A DNA stretch of 31,591 nt from an uncultured Flavobacteriales bacterium (GCA_938003665.1 CALKYI010000391.1:1-31591); one strand, 5' to 3'. Positions 1 to 8,307 are shown, numbered from the stretch's first letter. Numbers and translations: made by a program. The notes: generated from the letters alone by a model not told the origin.

Positions 1-2
1 AA

Positions 3-518
3 GTGGGTGCCCGTGTGGACAGCCTTGAATACATCTTAAATAAAGGCGGATTGGTGCTTGACGCAGCGACGAAGGTGCGTCTCATGGATCGTAAAAACGC
101 CCATTACCTCGAATTGGCGGGCCAAACCAATCCTGAGGATGCCTTACCGGGTGTTGTGAAGCTCATCGACGAACTGAAGGCTCTAGGGATTAAAGTGGCA
201 CTGGGTTCATCTTCCAAAAACGCTGAGATGATTCTGACGCGTTTGAAGTTGATAGATCGCTTCGATGCGCTGGTGGACGGCAACCACATCACCCTGTCCA
301 AGCCCGATCCGGAGGTGTTTCTTATGGGCGCCAAGGCGCTGAGTTTGGCTCCGGAGCAATGCCTTGTTTTTGAAGATGCGCAATCTGGGATTGATGCCGC
401 AAACACGGGAGGATTTCCCGTGATTGGTATTGGAAACACTGACTCTTTGTCGAAGGCGGCAGCGGTAATTCCGGGCTTTGATGATGTCACGTGGGCAGAC
501 ATCAACGCCCTCCTCTAA
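3..518 (+). CDS. pgmB: beta-phosphoglucomutase, C-terminal part (5' end outside window)
   Basis: HAD-superfamily phosphatase fold that interconverts beta-glucose 1-phosphate and glucose 6-phosphate in the cytoplasm. The frame is open to the left edge and begins with the family's GARVDSLEYIL block, so the N-terminal motif with the nucleophilic Asp (DxD) is missing from the window. Visible HAD motifs are GSSSKN (motif II Ser), LSKPDPEVF (motif III Lys) and VFEDAQSGIDAA (motif IV acidic pair). The leading GTG is very unlikely to be the true start. The GH65 phosphorylase gene starts 16 bases downstream on the same strand and would supply beta-glucose 1-phosphate, which fixes the substrate better than sequence alone. 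Function is secure from family and context; the gene is partial only because of the window edge. Confidence 0.9.
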   Translation: MGARVDSLEYILNKGGLVLDAATKVRLMDRKNAHYLELAGQTNPEDALPGVVKLIDELKALGIKVALGSSSKNAEMILTRLKLIDRFDALVDGNHITLSKPDPEVFLMGAKALSLAPEQCLVFEDAQSGIDAANTGGFPVIGIGNTDSLSKAAAVIPGFDDVTWADINALL

Positions 519-534
519 CTCTTAATCAGGTGTC

Positions 535-2832
535 ATGTCAGGTACAGTTGACCAATGGAAATTAGGACTCTCCACGTGGGATGCATCGCAGGTGCAGGGA
601 TTTGAATCCATCCTGTCCATTGGAAACGGAAGAATCGGCCAACGCGCCAATTTCGAAGAGGCCTATTCGGGTGCAACGCTACAGGGGTCTTACCTCGCCG
701 GTGTTTACTATCCAGACAAGACAAAAGTCGGCTGGTGGAAAAATGGATACCCGGAGTACTTCGCGAAGGTGTTGAATTCCACGAATTGGATTGGCATTGA
801 TGTAAAGGTGGACGGGCAAGCAGTGAACCTTGCAACAGCCCAATCGGTAGACGCCTTTCACTGGGAACTCAACATGCAGGAAGGGGTGTTGAAACGCACC
901 TTTACGTGTACCCTTCAAAACGGTGCGGTTGTTCAGGTGGTGGCGGAGCGATTCTGCTCCATGCACAATCCGGAATTGGGATGCTTGCGATACTCCGTTC
1001 AGGCTTCAGGACATCGGGTTGATATCACGCCCTACCTGGATGCTGGGGTGACCAATGCTGATTCCAATTGGAACGATGCGTTTTGGTCCATTCACGAGGT
1101 AGAGCAAAAGGCACCGGGCCAAGCCTATGTCCGCACGGAAACGAACAAAACCCATTTCGGTGCAGCGTTCGGTATGACTGCACATGCTTACATCTCTGAC
1201 GAATCGGGAATGCGTGAGCTCGCTCAATCCAACACTCAATCTGATGCAGCACGCGTGGGAATCAATTTTGAGGCCGAACTGGCCGAAGGGCAAACCCTCA
1301 TTCTCGAAAAGTACGTCGGCATCTGCACGACGCTCCTGCATGAGTCGGAGCATTTGGTCAAAGCGGCATTTGAGCATAGTGAATTGGCCGTGTCAACCGG
1401 CTGGGAATCACTCGTGGCAAGCCACGTTGATGCTTGGTCCCAGATTTGGGCGCAAGCTGACATAGAGATTACAGGCGATGTGGCTTCTCAGCAAGCCATC
1501 CGGTTCAACATTTTCCACCTGAATCAAACGTACCGTGGCGACGACGCCCGACTGAACATTGGTCCCAAAGGATTCACCGGTGAGAAATATGGTGGAGCCA
1601 GTTACTGGGATACAGAGGCGTACTGCATTCCATTTTACCTCGCTGGCCACCCTGAACACGTCGCACGGCAATTGCTGGTTTACCGGTACAATCACCTGGA
1701 GAAGGCCATTGAGAATGCGGAGAAATTGGGCTTTTCAGATGGAGCTGCCTTGTATCCGATGGTCACGATGAACGGGGAGGAGTGCCACAACGAATGGGAG
1801 ATCACGTTTGAGGAAATCCACCGAAATGGGGCCATGTCCTACGCCATTTGGAATTACGTCAACTACACGGGCGATCGGGATTACCTCCGTACCCATGGTT
1901 TCGCCGTCCTGCTTGGAGTGGCGCGATTTTGGCAGCAGCGCGTGCAATGGTCCGAGCACAAGGGAGCCTATGTCATACTCGGTGTCACTGGTCCCAATGA
2001 ATACGAGAACAACGTCAACAACAACTGGTACACCAATTACCTCGCGTCTTGGTGCATGCGGTATGCATTGGAGGTCGCACAGTGGCTGAAAACTGAGCAT
2101 CCGAGCGATTGGTCTCGGCTTAAGTCAGCATACAACATCGATGAAGCCTCTACCTTCGAAGCTTGGGAGTCTATTCCCGATCAGATGTTCTTGCCGCAGC
2201 TTGAGGGAACTGAAGTGCGGTTGCAGCAAGACGGCTTTATGGACAAGGAGCAACTATCAGTTGACGACTTGAAGGCCGACCAACGTCCCATCAACCAGAA
2301 GTGGAGCTGGGATCGCATTTTGCGTTCCATTTTCATCAAGCAAGCGGATGTGCTCCAGGGACTGTACTTCTTCTGGGATGACTTTTCATTGAAGACGCAC
2401 GAGGCGAATTACGATTTCTACGAGCCGAAGACGGTTCATGAATCGAGTCTGTCCCCCTGTGTGCATTCCATCATCGCTGCGCGATTGGAGCGCATGGATG
2501 ATGCCTACAAGCACTACCTCCGAACCTCGCGCTTGGACTTGGACGATTACAACAAAGAAGTGCACGAAGGACTCCATATCACTTCAATGGCAGGCACGTG
2601 GTTGTCTGTGGTTGAGGGGTTTGGAGGATTCAAAGTGAAAGAAGGGAAGCCCCATTTCAATGGAAAACTTCCCCGCGCTTGGCAGAGCCTGCGCTTCAAA
2701 ATCAATTTCCGGGATCGGTTGCTCGACGTCGTGGTGTCGGAGGATGGGACGACCGTAACCTTGGTTCACGGTCAGCCCATTGAAGTGGAGGTCAACGGCC
2801 AAGCGGTCCAGTTGGACACGCCCAGCCATTGA
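535..2832 (+). CDS. mapA: GH65 maltose/kojibiose-type phosphorylase
   Basis: Inverting phosphorylase of family GH65, which cleaves an alpha-linked glucose disaccharide with phosphate to give beta-glucose 1-phosphate plus glucose. The 765 residues match the length of maltose phosphorylases. The order is an N-terminal beta-sandwich (about 1-260), a linker, the (alpha/alpha)6 barrel (about 320-700) and a small C-terminal beta domain. The barrel carries SYWDTEAYCIPFY, the conserved EECHNEWEITFEEIHRN block (from about 415) and GVTGPNEYENNVNNNWYTN, in which E489 is the expected general acid. No signal peptide is visible, so it is cytoplasmic. It follows pgmB by 16 bases, as in classical maltose phosphorylase/beta-PGM operons. 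Maltose is the most likely substrate, but kojibiose, nigerose or trehalose phosphorylases share this architecture, so the gene symbol is an inference. Confidence 0.88.
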   Translation: MSGTVDQWKLGLSTWDASQVQGFESILSIGNGRIGQRANFEEAYSGATLQGSYLAGVYYPDKTKVGWWKNGYPEYFAKVLNSTNWIGIDVKVDGQAVNLATAQSVDAFHWELNMQEGVLKRTFTCTLQNGAVVQVVAERFCSMHNPELGCLRYSVQASGHRVDITPYLDAGVTNADSNWNDAFWSIHEVEQKAPGQAYVRTETNKTHFGAAFGMTAHAYISDESGMRELAQSNTQSDAARVGINFEAELAEGQTLILEKYVGICTTLLHESEHLVKAAFEHSELAVSTGWESLVASHVDAWSQIWAQADIEITGDVASQQAIRFNIFHLNQTYRGDDARLNIGPKGFTGEKYGGASYWDTEAYCIPFYLAGHPEHVARQLLVYRYNHLEKAIENAEKLGFSDGAALYPMVTMNGEECHNEWEITFEEIHRNGAMSYAIWNYVNYTGDRDYLRTHGFAVLLGVARFWQQRVQWSEHKGAYVILGVTGPNEYENNVNNNWYTNYLASWCMRYALEVAQWLKTEHPSDWSRLKSAYNIDEASTFEAWESIPDQMFLPQLEGTEVRLQQDGFMDKEQLSVDDLKADQRPINQKWSWDRILRSIFIKQADVLQGLYFFWDDFSLKTHEANYDFYEPKTVHESSLSPCVHSIIAARLERMDDAYKHYLRTSRLDLDDYNKEVHEGLHITSMAGTWLSVVEGFGGFKVKEGKPHFNGKLPRAWQSLRFKINFRDRLLDVVVSEDGTTVTLVHGQPIEVEVNGQAVQLDTPSH

Positions 2833-2857
2833 CCAGAATCCTGCAGTTTTATTCTGG
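2833..2857. terminator. hairpin between convergent genes
   Basis: A perfect 7-bp inverted repeat (CCAGAAT at 2833-2839, ATTCTGG at 2851-2857) with an 11-base loop fills the gap between the GH65 stop and the lamin-tail gene stop. Its symmetry and position suit a bidirectional terminator for the two convergent genes. There is no convincing T-run after the stem, so termination is inferred. Confidence 0.35.
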
Positions 2858-3523
2858 GTCTGATAGGCCCCAAGAACTGTTCGGCAATCCTGGCGTTCCT
2901 CCCAAGATCAATGAAAATGTCCACGAATCCGGTGCGTCGTTCGGCAAGCCAACATCATACCACTCAAGGCTCGGTCCTTGACCGTCCGGTTCCGGAGACC
3001 ATCCGTCGTCGTCTTCGTAGGCCACTGCTACCTGAACTGTATCATCTGGTGAACGCAGTTCGATCGTCTCACCGGTGTTGTTGAGGCCTTCGCCACTGTT
3101 CCACTGTGCACTTGGTGCGGCGGCCGGCAAAACGATTGAAAGAGAATCCAGATTTCGTGCGATTGTGAAGAAGCCGAGCCCCGGAATGGTGTCGTTCTCA
3201 TCGAAGGTCATGGAGACGGCATTGGATAAGCGCCACCCTTCGAGTGCAACGGGTGCGTCATTGGGGTTGTACAGTTCGAGGAATTCCCAGTCGCTGTCGT
3301 TGCCCTGGTTGGAATTGGGATTGTAGTGGATTTCGGATATGTGAAGCGGCGGAAAAGTATCCGGATCGCTGCTGCAGCTGTCGCCATAGTGAACGAGCAA
3401 ACTCAGCAAATCCTGCAAGTCAACCGTTTGATCGTTGTTCAAATCACCCGTACACTGAGCGTGAACTGTATGTGAAATGGCCAGGAATGCAAGGGCGGCC
3501 AACCCTGATACGTTTCTCCTCAT
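2849..3523 (-). CDS. secreted lamin-tail-domain protein with dockerin-like N-terminus
   Basis: Exported protein of unknown role, 224 residues from the chosen start. I chose the ATG that gives MRRNVSGLAALAFLAISHTV, because this forms a typical signal peptide (basic residues, hydrophobic stretch, cleavage near AHA-QC, about residue 22); an upstream Met 16 codons earlier would spoil it. Next comes a single EF-hand/dockerin-like repeat, GDLNNDQTVDLQDLLSLL (about 26-43), of the kind seen in Planctomycete and Bacteroidota surface proteins. A lamin-tail (LTD) beta-sandwich follows at about 56-170 (ISEIHYNPNS, WEFLELYNPN, LEGWRLSN), and the end GGTPGLPN is typical of such domains. There is no type IX secretion C-terminal domain. 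It sits alone, 89 bases downstream of the exonuclease III gene, which it may or may not share a transcript with. Confidence 0.75.
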   Translation of the reverse strand: MRRNVSGLAALAFLAISHTVHAQCTGDLNNDQTVDLQDLLSLLVHYGDSCSSDPDTFPPLHISEIHYNPNSNQGNDSDWEFLELYNPNDAPVALEGWRLSNAVSMTFDENDTIPGLGFFTIARNLDSLSIVLPAAAPSAQWNSGEGLNNTGETIELRSPDDTVQVAVAYEDDDGWSPEPDGQGPSLEWYDVGLPNDAPDSWTFSLILGGTPGLPNSSWGLSDPE

Positions 3524-3612
3524 GCGTTCTGTTTTGTGGCAACAAATCAAGAACAGCTGAGGCAATACCACACCGTTAGCTTATGGCCGGGTGGTTGTTT
3601 TTTGCGGATGAA

Positions 3613-4389
3613 TCAGGTGTCCAACTCCACAGAGACGGGACAGTGGTCTGAACCAAAAACGGTGCTGTGGATGGTGGGCTTTTGGATGCTGTTTCGCAGC
3701 CGTTCGCTGACCAACACGTAATCCAGTCGCCAACCTACGTTTTTCTCACGGGCACCACCTCGATAACTCCACCAGGAATAGCCCACCTCGTCCGGATGTG
3801 CATCCCGCCACGTATCGCGCAATTGAGCGAGCTCGAGCAGTGTGCTCATGCCGTCAATTTCGTCTTGCGTGTAACCTGGTGTCTTGTTGTAATTGGCATC
3901 GGGCCTTGCGAGGTCAATGGCCTGGTGAGCAACATTCAAGTCTCCGGTTACAACAACTGGTTTCTGGGCGTCAAGGCCTTTTATATAAGAGAGAAAGGCC
4001 TCGTCCCATTGCTTGCGAAAGGGCAGCCGCTTCAGACCGGATGAGGAGTTCGGCGTATAGACCGTAACGAAAAAGAACGAATCGAATTCGGCGCACAAGA
4101 CTCGGCCTTCTTGATCCAAATCTTCAACGCCGATGCCAGCTTTGACCGAGAGGGGCGTGGTTTTGGTCAAAATAGCCGTCCCCGAGTAGCCCTTTTTGAT
4201 GGCTGAACTGGAGTACACTTCATACCCCTCTGTGCCGTCCAGTCCGAACAGTGCTTCCCGGACTTGATCATCTTGGGCTTTGGTCTCCTGAAGCCCCAAT
4301 ACGTCAGGGGCCAGTTCTTTCAGGATGGTGCCAAACTCTTTTTTCACCACGGCGCGGATGCCATTGACGTTCCAAGAATACAATTTCAT
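3613..4389 (-). CDS. xth: exodeoxyribonuclease III (AP endonuclease)
   Basis: Mg2+-dependent AP endonuclease/3'-5' exonuclease of the exonuclease-endonuclease-phosphatase family, acting in base excision repair. The 258-residue length is normal for ExoA/XthA. Visible motifs are YSWNVNGIRA at the N-terminus, LGLQETK (E35, metal ligand), TVYTPNSSSGLKRL, GDLNVAH (catalytic Asp and Asn), NVGWRLDYVLVS and the C-terminal GSDHCPV with the catalytic Asp-His pair. Its ATG overlaps the stop of the upstream arginyltransferase-like gene (ATGA), which implies translational coupling. Confidence 0.95.
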   Translation of the reverse strand: MKLYSWNVNGIRAVVKKEFGTILKELAPDVLGLQETKAQDDQVREALFGLDGTEGYEVYSSSAIKKGYSGTAILTKTTPLSVKAGIGVEDLDQEGRVLCAEFDSFFFVTVYTPNSSSGLKRLPFRKQWDEAFLSYIKGLDAQKPVVVTGDLNVAHQAIDLARPDANYNKTPGYTQDEIDGMSTLLELAQLRDTWRDAHPDEVGYSWWSYRGGAREKNVGWRLDYVLVSERLRNSIQKPTIHSTVFGSDHCPVSVELDT

Positions 4390-5459
4390 ACGGGGGGAAT
4401 TTTATCTGAGCGGGTGGACCAGAATTGGATGTGGCGTAAGACTTCGGTGAGGCTTCCTTCAGCAATGGGATCACCGTACTCCATTAAGTGACCGAGGTAG
4501 GTTTGGTGGTCGCCAAACTCCCGCGCCTGTTCCATGTTGATGAAATGCTGTTCATCGGGACACGGATTGATGTGCGATAAGATGTACCCGTCACGTTCGG
4601 CGCAGTATCCCACGGCGCACATGCCGTCCAGGTCGTGTCCGAGTTCATAGATCCAGGGCAAGTGCAGGAAACGGTCTTTCCACAGCGGCATGTACCCCAT
4701 GCTGAAGTAAGGGTAATACCAGGTTTTTGCGGGGATGTTTTCCTCTCGAAGGGCCCCAGCCAATTGGTGCATGGCTGTGCGCAAGCGGTGCGCAACGCTT
4801 TGTTCTTTATTGAAGTTCGCGTATTTGCCCCAGCGTTTGTTCGGCGTGTAATATTCCATTTTGCCAAGCTTCAATTTGTAATCGAAGGCCGATGGAAGGT
4901 CGAGAACGTAACCGGGATAGTACCATTTTCGACCGGTTTGCTGGCCGTATTCGACTTCTTTGAGCATGGTGTACATGCCCAGGCTGTATTCGCTGTAAGC
5001 CTCGTTATACAATGCGAGGAGGGAGGCCATGGACCGATCGCCCAAGTCGAAAAATGAAACCGCAATGAGTCGATCGCCGTCGTACACGCAGACTTCCTGG
5101 GTGTCAAAAACGGTGGAATGAAACCCAGCGTGCAAGTATTCGTCCAAGGTGTCGTGGATGAAGCCCTTGAAACGCACTTTGTGTGCGGCATAGAGCCGTT
5201 GCCTGCTTTGGCTGATTTTGGCCGGTCCAATGGCCACGGTGAATCGCTTTTCGACTTTGCGCTTGATTTTGCGCTGCGATTTGCTCAGTGTGTGCTTGAG
5301 CAAGTCCAGTCGGATGTTCACCACCGAGTAAACGCGCGCATCGATGCACAGCAAGTCCATCTTGTACAGCATCACAGACCCGCGGAACCACCCGGAAGCT
5401 AAGTACTGGTCGTACCGTGTGTGGGTCAGCTTTCGGGGAAAGTGGGTTTGTACGAGCAC
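4386..5459 (-). CDS. arginyl-tRNA--protein transferase-like protein (ATE/Bpt family)
   Basis: Probable aminoacyl-tRNA-protein transferase that would add an N-terminal residue to proteins and so create N-degrons. The C-terminal acyltransferase-like half (about 95-240) has the family pattern: GDRLIAVSFFDLGDRSMASL, then YSLGMYTMLKEVEYG, then WYYPGYVLDLPSAFDYK. The N-terminal part resembles ATE_N (YDQYLASGWFRG, then RLDLLKHTLSKSQRK), but the usual CxxC cluster is gone: only C38 remains in that region. At 357 residues it is longer than the roughly 240-residue proteobacterial Bpt; the extra C-terminal part (about 245-357) has no motif I recognise. It starts 11 bases after the slipin stop and overlaps xth by 4 bases. 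clpS, the reader of N-degrons, is 3 kb away. The transferred amino acid cannot be told from sequence. Confidence 0.75.
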   Translation of the reverse strand: MLVQTHFPRKLTHTRYDQYLASGWFRGSVMLYKMDLLCIDARVYSVVNIRLDLLKHTLSKSQRKIKRKVEKRFTVAIGPAKISQSRQRLYAAHKVRFKGFIHDTLDEYLHAGFHSTVFDTQEVCVYDGDRLIAVSFFDLGDRSMASLLALYNEAYSEYSLGMYTMLKEVEYGQQTGRKWYYPGYVLDLPSAFDYKLKLGKMEYYTPNKRWGKYANFNKEQSVAHRLRTAMHQLAGALREENIPAKTWYYPYFSMGYMPLWKDRFLHLPWIYELGHDLDGMCAVGYCAERDGYILSHINPCPDEQHFINMEQAREFGDHQTYLGHLMEYGDPIAEGSLTEVLRHIQFWSTRSDKIPPV

Positions 5460-5470
5460 GCTTGAGCGAA

Positions 5471-6466
5471 TTAGTCAGCGGTGGCGTTCATCAATTCTTT
5501 CAATCCACCAACGCTGCTCATCAAGCCGCTTGCTTCGTAAGGCATAAAGACGGTTTTGCTTCCAGCGCCGCCCTCTTTGAGCACCTCTTCGATGGTCTCG
5601 ATGTATTTGATTGCGATTAGGTACTGCGTGGGGTCGGCTTTGGTATCGGCAACGGCCTCAGCAATTTTCCGAATGGCTTCGGCCTCGGCCTGGGCAACAG
5701 CTAATCGTGCGGTCGCCTCACCTTCTGCTTTCAAAATCCGGGCTTGCTTTTGCCCCTCTGCTTCGTTGATATCAGCACCTTTTTGCCCTTCTGCCTCGAG
5801 GATTGCGGCGCGTTTCGTGCCTTCTGCATCAATGATTTGCGCTCTACGCGTTCGCTCAGCACGCATCTGCTTCTCCATGGCCTCCTTGATGTCCACAGGT
5901 GGGTTGATGTCCTGCAACTCGACGCGGTTGACCTTGACGCCCCATTTGTTCGTGGCCTCATCCAAGATGGAGCGCAATTTCATGTTGATGGTGTCACGAG
6001 AAGTCAAGCATTCATCCAATTCCAACTCACCGATGACATTCCGCAAGGTGGTCTGCGTTAGTTTTTCAATGGCATTGGGAAGGTTATTGATTTCATAGAC
6101 CGCTTTCACGGGATCCGTAATCTGGAAGTAGATCAGCGCATTGATTTCGGTGACAACGTTGTCCTTGGTGATGACCCCTTGCTTTGGAAAATCAAATACT
6201 GTTTCTCGGAGGTCTACGCGGTCCTTCAACTTGTACTGCACCACCTTTTGCCCATTGGGTCGTTCTGCGATAACGCGCCAAGCGATATCACGCGGTCGAT
6301 CGATAATGGGGATGATTACATTGATTCCAGCAGTGAGGGTGGTTCGGTATTTACCCAAACGCTCGATGACCATGGACTCGCTTTGGCGAACGATGCGAAC
6401 GCCTTTGACGATGATGACCGTGGCAAAGAGGAAAAATAACGTAGCGAGGACTGTTGTAGCCGTCAT
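5471..6466 (-). CDS. SPFH/band-7 slipin (QmcA/paraslipin-like)
   Basis: Membrane-anchored scaffold protein of the stomatin/prohibitin family (331 residues). One N-terminal membrane segment (about 4-22) is followed by the SPFH domain (about 25-190; RIVRQSESMVIERLGKY, TLTAGINVIIPIIDRPRD, VNRVELQDINPP). A long coiled coil follows, containing 11-residue AEG repeats (AEGTKRAAILE, AEGQKGADINE, AEGQKQARILK). The C-terminus has ADPTQYLIAIKYIETI. The gene overlaps the upstream nfeD by 4 bases; slipin-NfeD pairs are widespread and thought to act together in membrane microdomain organisation. The precise role is unknown, as for most of the family. Confidence 0.92.
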   Translation of the reverse strand: MTATTVLATLFFLFATVIIVKGVRIVRQSESMVIERLGKYRTTLTAGINVIIPIIDRPRDIAWRVIAERPNGQKVVQYKLKDRVDLRETVFDFPKQGVITKDNVVTEINALIYFQITDPVKAVYEINNLPNAIEKLTQTTLRNVIGELELDECLTSRDTINMKLRSILDEATNKWGVKVNRVELQDINPPVDIKEAMEKQMRAERTRRAQIIDAEGTKRAAILEAEGQKGADINEAEGQKQARILKAEGEATARLAVAQAEAEAIRKIAEAVADTKADPTQYLIAIKYIETIEEVLKEGGAGSKTVFMPYEASGLMSSVGGLKELMNATAD

Positions 6467-6921
6467 GATGATGAAGGTTTCAATGAAACAATAAGGGTGT
6501 TGCTTTCGACTTTGTTGACGATCACGATTTTACCAGATGTGGCGTGACTCGCCTCGTCACGAACGAGCAGTTCAGCGCGCCAATCATCGCCATCGACTTT
6601 GCAGCGGCCCAGACCGGACGCCGGATCGAAGTCTTGGGTAACGATGCACTCTCGACCCAATAAGGCGTCAACACCCGACAGGCGTTCGTTGCCAGAGAAT
6701 CCCATTTTCAGCGCGAAAGGGCGGAGGAAGATGAAAGCAACCAGTGCAGTCAAGGCAGATGCCACGAGTTGCATTTCGAATGAGGCTTCGAGGTACGCAG
6801 CGATGGCACCTCCGAAGCTTCCCAATCCGAGGCACGCCAAAACGAAGCCCGGGACAAATACTTCGAGCACCATGAGGCCGAGTCCAACTGCAATCCAGAT
6901 TTGCCATGCTTCCCACACCAT
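6463..6921 (-). CDS. nfeD: NfeD-family membrane protein (short form)
   Basis: Short NfeD1b-type protein (152 residues) with two or three hydrophobic membrane segments in the first 75 residues (IWIAVGLGLMVLEVFVPGFV, then LACLGLGSFGGAIAAYL, then LVASALTALVAFIFL) and a C-terminal OB-fold domain (about 85-150; LLGRECIVTQDF, GLGRCKVDGDDWRA). It lacks the ClpP-like protease domain of long NfeD proteins. It overlaps the slipin gene by 4 bases, the standard partner arrangement. coaE ends only 10 bases upstream on the same strand, so one transcript is possible, but a -7-like box also lies directly before its start. Confidence 0.9.
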   Translation of the reverse strand: MVWEAWQIWIAVGLGLMVLEVFVPGFVLACLGLGSFGGAIAAYLEASFEMQLVASALTALVAFIFLRPFALKMGFSGNERLSGVDALLGRECIVTQDFDPASGLGRCKVDGDDWRAELLVRDEASHATSGKIVIVNKVESNTLIVSLKPSSS

Positions 6922-6926
6922 GGCAC

Positions 6927-6934
6927 GAAAGTTA
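6927..6934 (-). promoter_or_regulatory. possible -7 box before nfeD
   Basis: Reading the minus strand, TAACTTTC lies 5 bases before the nfeD ATG and differs from the Bacteroidota -7 consensus TAnnTTTG at one position. It overlaps the coaE stop codon, so it would be an internal promoter of a coaE-nfeD-slipin run. No clear -33 element was seen. Confidence 0.35.
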
Positions 6935-7600
6935 AGGCGTTTTGATGTCTTCTAAGGTACGCTCCGAGGTGATGCGTCGGTGCACTTCAAGCACTTGGGC
7001 TAGCAAGGTGTTTTCGTCTGCATTTTCAAGCACGAAATCAGCGTGTTCTGCACGGGCATCATCCGAAAGCTGTTGGTCCATTCGTTTCTCGATATGGGAT
7101 GCAACCATATGCAATCGACGAGTTGCGCGCATCACACGCGTAGAACGAGGTGCTTGCACGACCACGAGATGATCGCATTGCACGTGTCCACCAGTTTCGA
7201 TCATTATGGCTGCTTCCCGAATGGTATACGGTGCACCCGCATGCTCGGATTGCGTGGCATGCCATGCGTTGAAATCCTGTTGAACAGCCGGATGCACCAC
7301 TGCATTCAAGTCTGCCAATGCACCGGAATCGGAGAAGACGATGTCGGCTAATGCCTTGCGGTTGATGTCGACCAGTTCATCACCATGGTAAGCACCACAG
7401 GCGTTGCCGAAGCGTTCCACGACCCAGGCTCGAAGTGCAGCGTTGTGCTTGTACAGTGTTTTGGCGCGTTGATCTGCATTGTATACGGGGATGCCCAATG
7501 CCTCAAAAATGCCCGCTGCTGTTGTTTTCCCGCTGCCAATTCCACCCGTGAGACCGACGACGGGCAAAAGGTGGGGTGGACGTGTGGAAAAATCGAGCAT
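6932..7600 (-). CDS. coaE: dephospho-CoA kinase
   Basis: Last step of coenzyme A synthesis: phosphorylates the 3'-hydroxyl of dephospho-CoA with ATP. The P-loop VGLTGGIGSGKTTAA is at about residues 15-29. Other family features are the PVYNADQRAK block, HPAVQQDF, REAAIMIETGG and VVQAPRSTRVMRA. I chose the ATG at 7600 (MLDFSTRPPHLLPVVGLTGG), giving 222 residues; the longer frame adds 22 residues with no family match and would run across the divergent rpe promoter region. The gene is divergent from rpe with 44 bases between starts, and a -7-like GACCTTTG lies 4 bases before this ATG, which supports the start. Confidence 0.92.
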   Translation of the reverse strand: MLDFSTRPPHLLPVVGLTGGIGSGKTTAAGIFEALGIPVYNADQRAKTLYKHNAALRAWVVERFGNACGAYHGDELVDINRKALADIVFSDSGALADLNAVVHPAVQQDFNAWHATQSEHAGAPYTIREAAIMIETGGHVQCDHLVVVQAPRSTRVMRATRRLHMVASHIEKRMDQQLSDDARAEHADFVLENADENTLLAQVLEVHRRITSERTLEDIKTP

Positions 7601-7604
7601 GCTG

Positions 7605-7612
7605 CAAAGGTC
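7605..7612 (-). promoter_or_regulatory. -7-like box of coaE
   Basis: On the minus strand GACCTTTG matches TAnnTTTG at all but the first base and ends 4 bases before the coaE ATG. Transcription would start at or next to the start codon, giving a leaderless or nearly leaderless mRNA. No -33 element is evident. Confidence 0.45.
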
Positions 7613-7632
7613 AATCAATTCGTCCAATGCCT

Positions 7633-7640
7633 GACCTTTG
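7633..7640 (+). promoter_or_regulatory. -7-like box of rpe
   Basis: GACCTTTG (one mismatch to TAnnTTTG) ends 4 bases before the rpe ATG, mirroring the coaE box on the other strand. The close spacing supports the chosen ATG at 7645 and predicts little or no 5' untranslated region. Confidence 0.45.
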
Positions 7641-7644
7641 CTCC

Positions 7645-8307
7645 ATGGGACATCTTCTAGCACCATCGATACTTGCCGCAGACTTCGCCAATTTGCAACG
7701 CGACGTTGAAACCGTGAATGCCTCAGAAGCCGATTGGTTTCATTTGGATGTGATGGACGGGGTTTTTGTTCCCAACATCAGCTTTGGAATGCCCGTTATT
7801 CAAGCGATTGCCAAGCACGCGAATAAGCCACTCGATGTACACCTGATGATTGTGGATCCCGACCGCTACATCGATGCATTCCACGCATTGGGTGCGGATG
7901 TTTTGACCGTGCATTATGAAGCCTGCACCCACTTGCACCGCACCTTACAGGCCATTCGTGCCAAGGGGATGAAAGCCGGAGTAGCGCTGAATCCACATAC
8001 CCCGGTTTCACTGCTCGAAGATGTTGTTGGGGAGTTTGACTTGGTGTGCTTGATGTCAGTCAATCCCGGGTTCGGTGGACAGAAGTTCATTGAACGTACC
8101 TACGAGAAAGTTCGTGCACTGCGAGGTATGTTGGATGCTGCGGGGGATTCAGCCATGATTGAAATCGACGGTGGTGTCGGGGCGAACAATTGGGCGAAAC
8201 TTGTTGATGCTGGAGCAGATGTCTTGGTTGCAGGTTCCTCGACATTCAATGCGCCTTCACCAGCCGAAGCAATTCGCGAAATGAAAGGCCTCCCCGTTGA
8301 AGCCTAA
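7645..8307 (+). CDS. rpe: ribulose-phosphate 3-epimerase
   Basis: Interconverts ribulose 5-phosphate and xylulose 5-phosphate in the pentose phosphate pathway. TIM-barrel enzyme of 220 residues with all family motifs: PSILAADFANL, WFHLDVMDGVFVPN (metal/catalytic Asp and His), DVHLMI, LMSVNPGFGGQ (phosphate/loop motif), IEIDGGV (second catalytic Asp) and ADVLVAGSS. The start is the ATG giving MGHLLAPSILAADF; further upstream the frame would cross the promoter boxes. It ends 4 bases inside the convergent clpS gene. Confidence 0.97.
   Translation: MGHLLAPSILAADFANLQRDVETVNASEADWFHLDVMDGVFVPNISFGMPVIQAIAKHANKPLDVHLMIVDPDRYIDAFHALGADVLTVHYEACTHLHRTLQAIRAKGMKAGVALNPHTPVSLLEDVVGEFDLVCLMSVNPGFGGQKFIERTYEKVRALRGMLDAAGDSAMIEIDGGVGANNWAKLVDAGADVLVAGSSTFNAPSPAEAIREMKGLPVEA

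Larger units (their letters stand above)
7604..7641. repeat. inverted repeat across the coaE/rpe divergent promoter
   Basis: GCAAAGGTCA (7604-7613) and TGACCTTTGC (7632-7641) are perfect 10-bp inverted copies separated by 18 bases. Each arm contains the -7-like GACCTTTG of one of the two divergent genes, 4 bases from its ATG. The symmetry may just reflect two similar promoters placed head to head, or it may also be an operator. Confidence 0.6.

Noticed and set aside
3567..3603. Hairpin ACCACACCG/CGGGTGGT followed by a T-run, resembling an intrinsic terminator
   Set aside because: The T-run faces the plus strand, where no gene ends nearby; both flanking genes are on the minus strand and the stem is imperfect.
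5700..5860. Repetitive DNA within the slipin gene
   Set aside because: It reflects the family's AEG-rich coiled-coil repeats, not a nucleotide repeat element.
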